Shown one piece after another: positions 1 through 6,070 of a stretch of DNA of 8,188 nt. Below the pieces are notes generated by a model that saw nothing but the letters and a program-made list of their open reading frames with translations, did not search any database and had not been told where the DNA came from. Position numbers and translations under genes: made by a program. Numbering within the stretch: the stretch's first letter is position 1; the number at the start of each line of letters is the position of its first letter. Location of the stretch: assembly GCA_035315065.1 (NCBI GenBank), contig DATFYM010000172.1, positions 1 through 8,188 on the forward strand, read 5' to 3'. This DNA comes from DATFYM01 sp035315065 (GTDB taxonomy: Bacteria; Acidobacteriota; Terriglobia; UBA7540).

Positions 1-40
1 GATCGGCAATAAAGTTTGTTGTACTTTGTTCATGGCAGTT

Positions 41-102
41 CACCTTGTTGGTGTCGTGTTTCGGAATCCCAAACTCCTTATAACACTTCGGCCAACAAGG
101 TG
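41..102. other. Imperfect hairpin in the lepB upstream region
   Basis: CACCTTGTTGG at 41-51 is matched exactly by its reverse complement at 92-102, and GTGTT at 56-60 pairs with AACAC at 82-86, leaving a 21-base loop and small internal bulges. The stretch 1-146 holds no reading frame I recognise. The hairpin could be part of a leader RNA or the 3' end of a gene left of the window. It lacks a T tract, so it is not a classic terminator. The structure is seen directly; its function is unknown. Confidence 0.4.
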
Positions 103-146
103 TTCTGCTTTTTCTGCCTTCCTTCAATCGCGATTATTGGGTCGGA

Positions 147-270
147 AGAAGTCGAAAGTCGAGAGTTGAAAGTCGAAAGTGAAGACGCGCTTGAGACTTT
201 ACGGGAATCTGGCACCGGGCTCGCTTTTCACTTTGGACCTTCGGCTTTCGACTTTCGACTCTCGACTGCT
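147..270. repeat. GAAAGTC-type heptad inverted repeat before lepB
   Basis: Two arms of degenerate 7-base units face each other. The left arm (about 147-183) reads as repeated GTCGAAA-like units on the + strand. The right arm (about 225-269) carries the complement, ACTTTCG-like. They enclose a centre of about 40 bases that is not repetitive. The arms can pair into a long imperfect stem. The element ends 27 bases before the lepB start, so it probably lies in or next to the lepB leader. It belongs to the same architectural class as the other spacers of this window but uses its own unit. Confidence 0.85.
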
Positions 271-296
271 TTTGTGATATAGAAGAGTAAGGGCCT

Positions 297-878
297 ATGG
301 AAGAGAAAGACGCGGCCGGTTCCAATTCGTCCGAACGGCATCACTCGACCGCCGAGTACTGGCTGCATTTCTTCGAGACGCGCTACTGGCTGCGCGACCT
401 GATTCTGGCGGTTCTGCTGTCTTTCATCGTGATTGTGTTTCTCTATCAGCCGGTGCAGGTGGAAGGCACCAGCATGATGCCCGAACTCACCAATCACCAG
501 CGGATTTTCATCAATAAGTTCGTCTATCATTTCGAACCCATCCAGCGCGGCGACATTGTGGTGTTCTGGTACCCGCTCGATCACACCAAGTCGTACATCA
601 AGCGCGTGGTGGGCTTGCCCGGGGAGTGGATGGCGTTGCGCGATGGCCGTGTTTATATCGACGGCGAGCCGCTTAAGGAAACCTATATCCCGCCCGAATA
701 CCTCGATCACCAGAGCTATCCGCCGGTGCAGGTGGAGCCCGGCCACTACTTTGTTCTGGGCGACCACCGCGAGTCGTCGAACGACAGCCGGGTGTGGGGC
801 ACGGTCGATCAGAAGTATATTTACGGAAAGGCGGTTTTCGTCTACTGGCCCCTGAGCCAACTCGGAGCCCTTAAGTAA
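297..878 (+). CDS. lepB: Signal peptidase I
   Basis: This membrane-bound serine protease removes signal peptides from proteins exported by Sec or Tat on the outer face of the cytoplasmic membrane. The 193-residue product has a polar N-terminus, one hydrophobic segment at about 33-51, and then the S26 family boxes. The nucleophile is Ser59 in GTSMMPEL, the general base is Lys102 in YIKRVVGLPGE, and the C-terminal box is GDHRESSNDSR at 155-165. A single membrane segment and this length fit the compact type found outside enterobacteria. The ATG at 297 follows AAGGG at 289-293, only 3 bases away, so the ribosome site is present but tightly spaced. The family's usual neighbour lepA could lie left of the window, but that cannot be seen. 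All catalytic residues are present, so it should be active. Confidence 0.96.
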   Translation: MEEKDAAGSNSSERHHSTAEYWLHFFETRYWLRDLILAVLLSFIVIVFLYQPVQVEGTSMMPELTNHQRIFINKFVYHFEPIQRGDIVVFWYPLDHTKSYIKRVVGLPGEWMALRDGRVYIDGEPLKETYIPPEYLDHQSYPPVQVEPGHYFVLGDHRESSNDSRVWGTVDQKYIYGKAVFVYWPLSQLGALK

Positions 879-893
879 GCTGCGGTTGCGGTC

Positions 894-1013
894 GAATTGT
901 GAATTGTGACCGGCGAATAGTGAATAGTGAATGCTGAATCGTGAATTGGCAAGAGCCCGTCTTCCTTTCACAATTCACCATTCACCATTCACAATTCACT
1001 ATTCACAATTGGA
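894..1013. repeat. GTGAATT-type heptad inverted repeat
   Basis: This spacer between lepB and the aldolase gene holds a left arm (about 894-948) of GTGAATT, GTGAATA and similar 7-base units, and a right arm (about 968-1012) of the complement, CATTCAC and AATTCAC. A centre of about 20 bases separates them. The arms would form a long AT-rich stem. The right arm ends 26 bases before the next start codon. No promoter or Shine-Dalgarno sequence stands out. Confidence 0.88.
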
Positions 1014-1038
1014 TCCGCAGTCGTCCGTCTCTTAACCT

Positions 1039-1953
1039 ATGAAATCTCAGCAAGTCGTCGCCAACCTGCAAGGCATCTTCCCTCCGGTGGTCACGCCGTT
1101 TAACCGTCGCGGCGATATTGACGAGGGCCTCTTTCGCGAGAATATCAGCCGCTACGTGGGCATCGGGCTCGCCGGCGTCCTGGTGTCGGGCTCGACCGGG
1201 GAGATGCCCTACCTTACCCCGCCCGAGCGGCTGCGCCTGACGGAGATCGCGCGAGACCTCGTCAAGCCGCCAGAGATCGTCGTCGTGGGCACCGGGCTGG
1301 AGAGCACGCGCGAGACCATCGCGCTCAGCCGCGAGGCGATTGCACGCGGCGCCGACGCTCTGCTCGTGCTCCCGCCGAACTACTACAAGGCGCGGATGGA
1401 CGGAGCAACCCTGGAGACACATTACCGAGCCCTGGCGGACGTGGTGCGGCGGCCCATCGTTATCTACTCGATTCCGCAATTCTCGGGCATCAATATCCCT
1501 GTGGAAACGGTGGCCCGCTTGTCTCATCACCCCCATATCGCGGGACTCAAGGAGAGCTCCGGCAAGTTGGCGTTCGTGCGCCAACTCGTGCGGGGCACGA
1601 AGCCGGGATTCCGAGTGCTGGTGGGGGCGGTGTCAATCCTGCTCGACGCGTTGCGGTCAGGCGCGGCCGGGGCGGTGCTGGGGCAAGCCGACTTCGCGCC
1701 CGACCTTTGCGTCGCGGTGTACGAGGCTTTCCGGCAGCGCCGGTGGAAAACAGCGCGTGACTATCAGCGGCGTTTGTTGCCGCTGGCTACCCATATCAGC
1801 CTTCCGTATGGAGTGCCCGGGATCAAAGCGGCGATGGACCTCGCTGGATACGCGGGCGGCCCACCACGCCTACCCTTACTGCCCGTAAACTCTGTCGTCC
1901 GCCAGCAGATTTCCGCCGCCCTTCAGGAGGCGCGAGCCGGCCTGGAATTCTGA
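1039..1953 (+). CDS. DapA-superfamily aldolase, 4-hydroxy-2-oxoglutarate aldolase-like
   Basis: A 304-residue class I aldolase of the dihydrodipicolinate synthase superfamily (TIM barrel). The Schiff-base lysine is Lys171 in AGLKESSG, the active-site tyrosine is Tyr143 in YSIPQFSG, and the carboxylate-binding loop is GSTGE at 51-55. True DapA enzymes carry an arginine shortly after the tyrosine (E. coli Arg138) that binds aspartate semialdehyde; it is absent here. From memory, the order of GSTGE, a GLEST-like motif, PPNYYKARM, YSIP and the C-terminal GVPGIKAAMDLAGYAGGPPR closely follows mitochondrial HOGA1, which splits 4-hydroxy-2-oxoglutarate into pyruvate and glyoxylate. I therefore favour that or a related keto-acid aldolase over lysine biosynthesis. 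The start has no clear ribosome site. No neighbour belongs to an evident proline or lysine pathway. Confidence 0.85.
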   Translation: MKSQQVVANLQGIFPPVVTPFNRRGDIDEGLFRENISRYVGIGLAGVLVSGSTGEMPYLTPPERLRLTEIARDLVKPPEIVVVGTGLESTRETIALSREAIARGADALLVLPPNYYKARMDGATLETHYRALADVVRRPIVIYSIPQFSGINIPVETVARLSHHPHIAGLKESSGKLAFVRQLVRGTKPGFRVLVGAVSILLDALRSGAAGAVLGQADFAPDLCVAVYEAFRQRRWKTARDYQRRLLPLATHISLPYGVPGIKAAMDLAGYAGGPPRLPLLPVNSVVRQQISAALQEARAGLEF

Positions 1954-2037
1954 AGCGCCCCTCATCGGACCCGCATCTAAGTTGGTTCGTACGCAGCGCA
2001 CTTACATGTCCGAACGAACGACGAGCAGGGAATGGGA

Positions 2038-2229
2038 AATTGCCGATTGCAGATTGACGATTGGACGACAAGAATGAATCCACAGATTACGCAGATTTCA
2101 CAGACGCGAGAGAAAGGAGGCAAGAGAAGCGAATTGTGGTGTTCTTATCCTATATCTGTGTAATCTGCGAAATCTGTGGATTGTCTTCTTGTCTTCCAAT
2201 CGGCAATCGTCAATCGGCAATCGTCAATT
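2038..2229. repeat. Nested two-family inverted repeat before bshC
   Basis: The 308-base spacer 1954-2261 holds one large palindromic element. The outer arms are GATTGCC/GATTGAC heptads at 2038-2063 and their complement at 2196-2229. They are continued inwards by GACAAGAA at 2067-2074 paired with TTCTTGTC at 2186-2193. The inner arms of 28 bases (2077-2104 and 2155-2182) match as reverse complements with two mismatches and have a period of about 9 (CAGATTACG, CAGATTTCA). The centre, about 2105-2154, contains a purine-rich stretch. The rest of the spacer (1954-2037) shows nothing I can name. Peptides read from this element have the low-complexity look of repeat translation and are not genes. 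Confidence 0.88.
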
Positions 2230-2261
2230 CTTCGTCGGCCACTCGTCGGTAGCCACTCTCT

Positions 2262-3896
2262 ATGGAATGTTTCGCTATTCCGCACGCCCGTGTCCCCAAG
2301 TCCAGCGCCCTCCTTCTTGATTACCTCGATCACTTTGAACGCGTCGGCGCGTTCTTCGGTGGCGCTCCCTTTGCGACCGCAAGTTACCACGCTGTGGCCG
2401 CGGATCTGGAGAGGTTCGAGACACCGCGTGCCCAACTGGCAGCCATTCTGACGGAGCAGAATCAAGGCTTCGGAGGCGGCGACGCGACGCTGGCTAACAT
2501 CCGTCGCTTGAGTGAGCCGGGGACCTTCGCCGTGGTCACGGGCCAACAGGTGGGACTCTTTTCGGGTCCGGTTTTCACGCTATACAAGGCCCTTACGGCG
2601 GTGCGGCTGGCGCAATCGCTCAGCGAGCGAGGCATGCCGTGCGTACCCGTCTTCTGGCTGGCTACCGAGGATCACGATCTGGACGAGGTGGCGCAGACGG
2701 CGGTTCTCGACAGAGCGGATGAGTTAGTCGAGTTGAGAGACCACGGCGTGCGACCGGCGCCGCGCTGTTCCGTGGGAAGGGCGGTCTTCTCCGATGAGAT
2801 CATCGCGGCGCTCGATCGCTTGGAGACGGCGCTCGATGCCGGCGCCTCGCGCGATCAACTTCTGCTGGATTTGCGGGCTTGCTATCAGCCCGGCGTTGCC
2901 TGGGGGCAGGCGTTCGGCCAGCTCGTTACCCGCCTTTTCCGCCGTTGGGGCGTGGTCATGGTCGACGCGCTGGATGAGTCCCTTCACCGGTTGAGCGCGC
3001 CAACCTACGAGCGAGCCATCGACGCGGCGCCGGACCTGCGGGCCCGCCTGCTCGCTCGCGCTCAGGCGCTGGTCAATGGCGGATATCACGCTCAGGTGCA
3101 CGTGGGGGAAGAATCGACCCTGCTCTTCCTTGCCGAGGACGGCAATCGGACGGCCGTGCACCAGCGGGGCGATCGGTTCGTTCTCGACGGCGCAACGGGG
3201 CCGATCGAGCTGAGCGTCGAGGACCTCAAGACCCGCTTGAGGGATCATCCTGGCGACTTCTCGGCCAACGCCCTGCTGCGACCCATTGTCCAGGATACGG
3301 TGCTTCCCACGTTGGCCTACATTGCCGGTCCTTCCGAACTCGCCTACCACGGCCAGAGCCAGACCCTCTATTCGAGCTTCGGCCGGCCGCAGCCGGTGAT
3401 TTTTCCTCGCGCCAGCTTCACGCTGGTCGACACTCGCACCCGGCGAACAATGGAGAAGTACCACTTGGGAGTGGAGGACGTCTGGCAGGGCGAAGAGCAT
3501 TTGGGGCGGAAGATCGCCGCCGCCGGTTTCGCCGAGGGTTGGTCAGAGCGGCTCGACCAGAGCGAGCAAGACTTGACGAAGTTGCTGGCGCGCCTGAGGA
3601 AGGATATCGAGACCATCGATCCCACCCTGCTCGAAACCCTCAAGCACGTGGAAGAGAAAATGAAGTACCAGATGGAGCGCCTGAAGGGGAAGATCACCCG
3701 CGCTGCGCTCGATCGGTCGGCGCTGCTGGCCCGGCACCAGCAGGCGCTGCTGCATTTTGTGGCGCCGCGCAAGGAGTTGCAGGAGCGCGAGATTTGCGGC
3801 GCCTGCTTCCTCGGGCGCGCCGGCTACGAACTGCTCGACCGCATCCTGGCCCAGATCCAGACTGATGCTTCCGATCATCAGGTGCTGACTTACTAG
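2262..3896 (+). CDS. bshC: Bacillithiol biosynthesis cysteine ligase BshC
   Basis: BshC adds cysteine to glucosaminyl-malate in the last step of bacillithiol synthesis, the low-molecular-weight thiol of Firmicutes, Bacteroidetes, Acidobacteria and others; it is cytoplasmic. The 544-residue length fits the family. The N-terminal nucleotide-binding-like core shows VVTGQQVGLFSGP at 91-103, followed by FTLYKALTAVRLA and FWLATEDHDLDEV at 131-143, which are the family's clearest signatures. The last third, about 420-500, is rich in charged residues and leucine and reads as the long coiled coil seen in BshC structures. It ends in a cysteine-containing segment (REICGACFLGR). bshA and bshB are not in the window. 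The ATG at 2262 is 32 bases after the repeat element and has no clear Shine-Dalgarno sequence. No truncation or frameshift is seen. Confidence 0.95.
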   Translation: MECFAIPHARVPKSSALLLDYLDHFERVGAFFGGAPFATASYHAVAADLERFETPRAQLAAILTEQNQGFGGGDATLANIRRLSEPGTFAVVTGQQVGLFSGPVFTLYKALTAVRLAQSLSERGMPCVPVFWLATEDHDLDEVAQTAVLDRADELVELRDHGVRPAPRCSVGRAVFSDEIIAALDRLETALDAGASRDQLLLDLRACYQPGVAWGQAFGQLVTRLFRRWGVVMVDALDESLHRLSAPTYERAIDAAPDLRARLLARAQALVNGGYHAQVHVGEESTLLFLAEDGNRTAVHQRGDRFVLDGATGPIELSVEDLKTRLRDHPGDFSANALLRPIVQDTVLPTLAYIAGPSELAYHGQSQTLYSSFGRPQPVIFPRASFTLVDTRTRRTMEKYHLGVEDVWQGEEHLGRKIAAAGFAEGWSERLDQSEQDLTKLLARLRKDIETIDPTLLETLKHVEEKMKYQMERLKGKITRAALDRSALLARHQQALLHFVAPRKELQEREICGACFLGRAGYELLDRILAQIQTDASDHQVLTY

Positions 3897-3897
3897 G

Positions 3898-4055
3898 AAG
3901 AATTTTGGATTTTGGATTGAAGAGCAGCAGACGGTAGAGAGTAGACGGTATATTGGGGAAGATCGCCTGCGGATTTTCGTCTTCCCCTGTATGCTGTCTA
4001 CCATCTACCGTCTACTCTCTTCAATCCAAAATCCAAAATCCAAAATCCAAAATTC
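3898..4055. repeat. Nested inverted repeat between bshC and yjbQ
   Basis: Three layers fold on each other. The outer arm GGATTTT-type (3900-3924) pairs with a longer run of the complement at 4017-4055, which has about four units against two on the left. The middle arm uses AGACGGT/AGAGAGT heptads at about 3926-3950 and pairs with about 3992-4016. The innermost GGGGAAGA at 3955-3962 pairs with TCTTCCCC around 3980-3987. The loop is about 17 bases. The element starts directly after the bshC stop codon and could act as a processing or termination structure. It ends six bases before the yjbQ promoter. Confidence 0.88.
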
Positions 4056-4060
4056 TAAGG

Positions 4061-4069
4061 TGCTATAAT
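4061..4069 (+). promoter_or_regulatory. Extended -10 promoter of yjbQ
   Basis: TGCTATAAT is a perfect extended -10 element (TGnTATAAT). No -35 box is visible at the usual distance, where the repeat arm lies, but extended -10 promoters can work without one. The start of transcription would be near 4076, leaving a short leader of about 22 bases before the ATG at 4098. It supports yjbQ having its own transcript. Confidence 0.6.
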
Positions 4070-4084
4070 CGTGGCGTGTTTGCG

Positions 4085-4089
4085 GGAGG
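4085..4089 (+). promoter_or_regulatory. Ribosome binding site that fixes the yjbQ start
   Basis: GGAGG lies 8 bases before the ATG at 4098. An in-frame GTG at 4071 would start the protein nine residues earlier, but it sits directly behind the -10 box and would be upstream of the expected transcript start. The ATG is therefore chosen. Confidence 0.7.
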
Positions 4090-4097
4090 GGGATTTT

Positions 4098-4544
4098 ATG
4101 GGAGTTGAAGCGGTCAAGCTAGCATCTTCGGCCAAGCCTGGGAGCCACCTTTACACCTTGCAGGTGGAGACTCATGCCAGGGTCGAATTCAAGGACATCA
4201 CCGGTCTTGTTCAGAAGTTCATCTCCGATTCAAGAGTCGAGAGCGGCGTTTGCCATGTGTTCGTCCCGCACACTTCCGCCGCCGTTCTCATCCAGGAAAA
4301 CGACGACCCGGCGCTGCAGAAGGATTTCGATGCGTTCCTGAAGCAACTGGCTCCGCGCGACAAGGACTATCATCACAACGACGGCAACTGCGATTCACAC
4401 CTCAAGGCGGCTCTGATCGGGTGTTCCAAGACGCTGCTGGTGGAAAACAACCGATTGCTACTCGGGCACTGGCAGGGTGTGTTTCTCTGCGAATTTGACG
4501 GGCCGCGGCGGCGCGAGGTGCGGGTGAAGATCGTTGCGGATTGA
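4098..4544 (+). CDS. yjbQ: YjbQ-family (UPF0047) protein
   Basis: A 148-residue protein of the YjbQ/UPF0047 family, annotated in databases as secondary thiamine-phosphate synthase because some members rescue thiE mutants; the physiological role is unsettled. The family forms trimers with a metal-like site made of conserved histidines. Visible motifs are PHTSAA at 57-62, YHHNDGNCDSHLKA at 91-104 with the conserved His, Asn and Ser-His pair, and LGHWQGVFLCEFDGPR at 122-137 near the C-terminus. The length is slightly above the usual 130-140 because of a longer N-terminus. It has the best expression signals in the window: an extended -10 promoter and a strong Shine-Dalgarno sequence. A GC hairpin follows its stop codon. 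No other thiamine gene is nearby. Confidence 0.93.
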   Translation: MGVEAVKLASSAKPGSHLYTLQVETHARVEFKDITGLVQKFISDSRVESGVCHVFVPHTSAAVLIQENDDPALQKDFDAFLKQLAPRDKDYHHNDGNCDSHLKAALIGCSKTLLVENNRLLLGHWQGVFLCEFDGPRRREVRVKIVAD

Positions 4545-4558
4545 GCCTGCCAGGTAGC

Positions 4559-4575
4559 GCGGGCGTCTCGCCCGC
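4559..4575. terminator. GC-rich hairpin after yjbQ, possible terminator
   Basis: GCGGGCG and CGCCCGC form a perfect 7-base-pair stem with a TCT loop, starting 14 bases after the yjbQ stop and followed by CCTTT. The T tract is too short for a textbook intrinsic terminator. The same GCGGGCGTCTCGCCCGC core is, from memory, a widespread dispersed repeat in GC-rich environmental genomes, so it may be a repeat that doubles as a stop signal. Confidence 0.5.
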
Positions 4576-4587
4576 CCTTTGTACTGC

Positions 4588-4682
4588 TGATTGCCGATTG
4601 ACGATTGAAAGACATGTCAGTCCGAGGGCACTTGCAATTGTCAATCAGGGGTCTTCAATCGTCAATTGGCAATCGGCAATTC
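4588..4682. repeat. GATTGCC-type heptad inverted repeat before hemW
   Basis: The left arm TGATTGCCGATTGACGATTG and following bases (4588-4613) face the complement at 4651-4682, with a centre of about 37 bases that itself contains a partial copy (CAATTGTCAATC around 4635-4646). The unit is the same as in the outer arms of the spacer before bshC, so this family occurs twice in the window. The right arm runs to two bases before the hemW ATG and occupies the place where a ribosome site would be. Confidence 0.85.
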
Positions 4683-4684
4683 CC

Positions 4685-5872
4685 ATGAACACTCTTGGCA
4701 TCTACGTCCAGATTCCTTTTTGCGCTTCGAAGTGCAGCTTCTGCAACTTCAGCTCCGGCGTCGCGCGGGAGACTGCCTTCGGCGGCTACTGCAAAGCGAT
4801 CGGCCAAGAGATCGAGTGGTTGACCCGCCCGCGCCCTGTTCCCTGTTCCCTCTTCCCTGTTCCCTGTTCCCTATTCCCTGTTCCCTGTGTTGACACACTC
4901 TACCTGGGTGGAGGGACTCCTTCCATTCTCGGTAAGGAGCGACTGCAAGGGCTAATTGAGAACCTGCGGCGGCGCTTCCAGTTCCCGAACCTGCCGGAGA
5001 TCACCATTGAGATTACGCCCGGCTCCGCGGACCGTCCCTTGCTGGAGGGCCTGCGCCGGCTGGGGTTCAATCGGCTCAGCATCGGGGCGCAATCATTCGA
5101 TGACGGCGAACTGCGCTCGGTGGGCAGGCTCCATCGAGCGTCGGAGACGGTCCGGCAAGTCTCACTTGCCCGCGCGGTGGGTTTCGACAACATCAGTCTG
5201 GATCTCATCGGCGGCTTGCCGCACCAGACGCAAGATTCATGGCAACGCAGCCTGCGCTCCGCCCTCAGCCTGGATCCGCAACACGTTTCCGTCTACCTTT
5301 TTGAGGTCGACGAAAAGAGCCGCCTCGGCAGGGAAGTGATCGAGCACGGCCGCCGCTATCACGCCGACGCGGTGCCGGACGACGACTTCATGGCGTGGGC
5401 TTACGAAAAGGCGCGTGAGACCCTGCGCGGAGCCGGTTACAGCCAGTACGAGATTTCCAACTTCGCACGGCCGGGTTACGAGTCCCGCCACAACTTGAAG
5501 TACTGGGAACTGAAGCCTTACCTCGGCCTAGGCGCGGGCTCGCATTCCTTCGATGGAGTGCACCGCTGGGCCAACGAAGTGTCGCCCGAAATCTATGCGG
5601 CAAAGATCGGGCGCGGCGAGTCGCCGATTGCTGAGACACGCACACTATCTGTGAACGAGCAACTGGAGGAGTTCTTTTTCCTGGGCTTGCGCCAGCGCCG
5701 GGGTGTGGATCTTGCAGTCGCCGTCAAGCGCTGGGGGTCGATTGCCCGCTGGAGTGACAAGATTGCAAGGCTCGAGCAGGAGGGATGGATCGAGCGGCGC
5801 GACCAATCCATTCATATCCCGGAGCGGGCGTATCTGGTTTCGAACGAGATCTTTCAGGAGTTTCTACTGTAG
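4685..5872 (+). CDS. hemW: HemW-like radical SAM protein with in-frame repeat insertion
   Basis: A 395-residue radical SAM protein of the HemW (heme chaperone, formerly HemN-like) family, which binds heme and a 4Fe-4S cluster and is thought to deliver heme. The cluster motif CxxxCxxC is Cys13, Cys17 and Cys20 in PFCASKCSFCNF. Next come LYLGGGTPS at 72-80, the family's ITPGSAD and LSIGAQSFDD motifs, and the HNLKYW...YLGLGAGSHS block typical of HemW. The C-terminus resembles the winged-helix-like HemN_C domain. The start is ATG 4685, because family members begin just before the IYVxIPFC motif; no Shine-Dalgarno is visible since a repeat arm abuts the start. The oddity is residues about 51-68, a Pro/Cys/Leu/Phe loop encoded by a CCCTGTT heptad array. 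It falls in the variable loop before the GGGTPS strand and leaves the frame intact. The protein looks functional. Confidence 0.92.
   Translation: MNTLGIYVQIPFCASKCSFCNFSSGVARETAFGGYCKAIGQEIEWLTRPRPVPCSLFPVPCSLFPVPCVDTLYLGGGTPSILGKERLQGLIENLRRRFQFPNLPEITIEITPGSADRPLLEGLRRLGFNRLSIGAQSFDDGELRSVGRLHRASETVRQVSLARAVGFDNISLDLIGGLPHQTQDSWQRSLRSALSLDPQHVSVYLFEVDEKSRLGREVIEHGRRYHADAVPDDDFMAWAYEKARETLRGAGYSQYEISNFARPGYESRHNLKYWELKPYLGLGAGSHSFDGVHRWANEVSPEIYAAKIGRGESPIAETRTLSVNEQLEEFFFLGLRQRRGVDLAVAVKRWGSIARWSDKIARLEQEGWIERRDQSIHIPERAYLVSNEIFQEFLL
4834..4889 (+). repeat. CCCTGTT heptad array inside hemW
   Basis: Eight consecutive 7-base units, CCCTGTT with variants CCCTCTT (4848-4854) and CCCTATT (4869-4875), the last ending CCCTGTG. 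Three units make 21 bases, so the translation repeats every 7 residues (SLFPVPC). None of the three forward frames of this array contains a stop codon, which would let it be tolerated in coding sequence. Unlike the spacer elements it has only one arm. Confidence 0.9.
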
Positions 5873-5873
5873 G

Positions 5874-5892
5874 CGGCGGTCTCTGACCGCCG
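5874..5892. terminator. Hairpin directly after hemW, possible terminator
   Basis: CGGCGGTC at 5874-5881 pairs perfectly with GACCGCCG at 5885-5892 around a TCT loop, starting one base after the hemW stop codon. It has no T tract. It may act as a terminator or an mRNA 3' end stabiliser, or be one copy of a dispersed repeat of the same style as the one at 4559-4575, which also has a TCT loop. Confidence 0.5.
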
Positions 5893-5913
5893 TGCGCAGC
5901 GCTTATGTTCGCG

Positions 5914-6024
5914 CCTTGGAGTGCGGTAGCGCGGCTACCGCCTTGGCGCTTCGGTTCGCGCTCCGCCCAAAAGGCGGCAGTGAGCTTGCCCTTGGGCGAA
6001 GCGAAGAGCTGCCGCACTCCAAGG
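5914..6024. repeat. GC-rich compound palindrome before ltaE
   Basis: The outer arms are 17 bases long, 5914-5930 (CCTTGGAGTGCGGTAGC) and 6008-6024, with one mismatch. Inside lie further short palindromes: GCGGTAGC/GCTACCGC at 5923-5941, CCGCC/GGCGG at 5963-5977 and CGCTTCG/CGAAGCG around 5947-6003. The element is not built of heptads and differs in base composition from the other spacers. It resembles a REP-like or small non-autonomous element. The remaining bases 6025-6070 show no clear promoter or ribosome site. Confidence 0.75.
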
Positions 6025-6070
6025 TCGGCTGCGCTGGTCTTGCTGAATGCTGACCGCTGATGGCTTAACT

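Noticed and set aside
16..282. ORF of 88 residues at the left edge
   Set aside because: It starts at TTG without a ribosome site, and its second half is made of the GAAAGTC repeat arms.
228..971. Minus-strand ORF of 247 residues opposite lepB
   Set aside because: It is antisense to an unmistakable signal peptidase gene, extends into repeats on both sides and shows no family motif.
2061..2252. ORF of 63 residues between the aldolase gene and bshC
   Set aside because: It lies entirely inside the nested palindrome, and its peptide (STDYADFTDA, ICVICEICG) is a translation of repeat units.
2724..3500. Minus-strand ORF of 258 residues opposite bshC
   Set aside because: It is a shadow frame of GC-rich bshC, with no motif and no ribosome site.
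4071..4097. GTG start that would lengthen YjbQ by nine residues
   Set aside because: It begins two bases after the -10 box, upstream of the expected transcript start, while the ATG at 4098 has a strong ribosome site.
4541..4684. 48-residue N-terminal extension of HemW
   Set aside because: It translates the GC hairpin and the GATTGCC repeat; family members start just before the IYVxIPFC motif at ATG 4685.
4834..4889. CRISPR-like array
   Set aside because: The 7-base units are contiguous with no unique spacers, and no cas gene is present.
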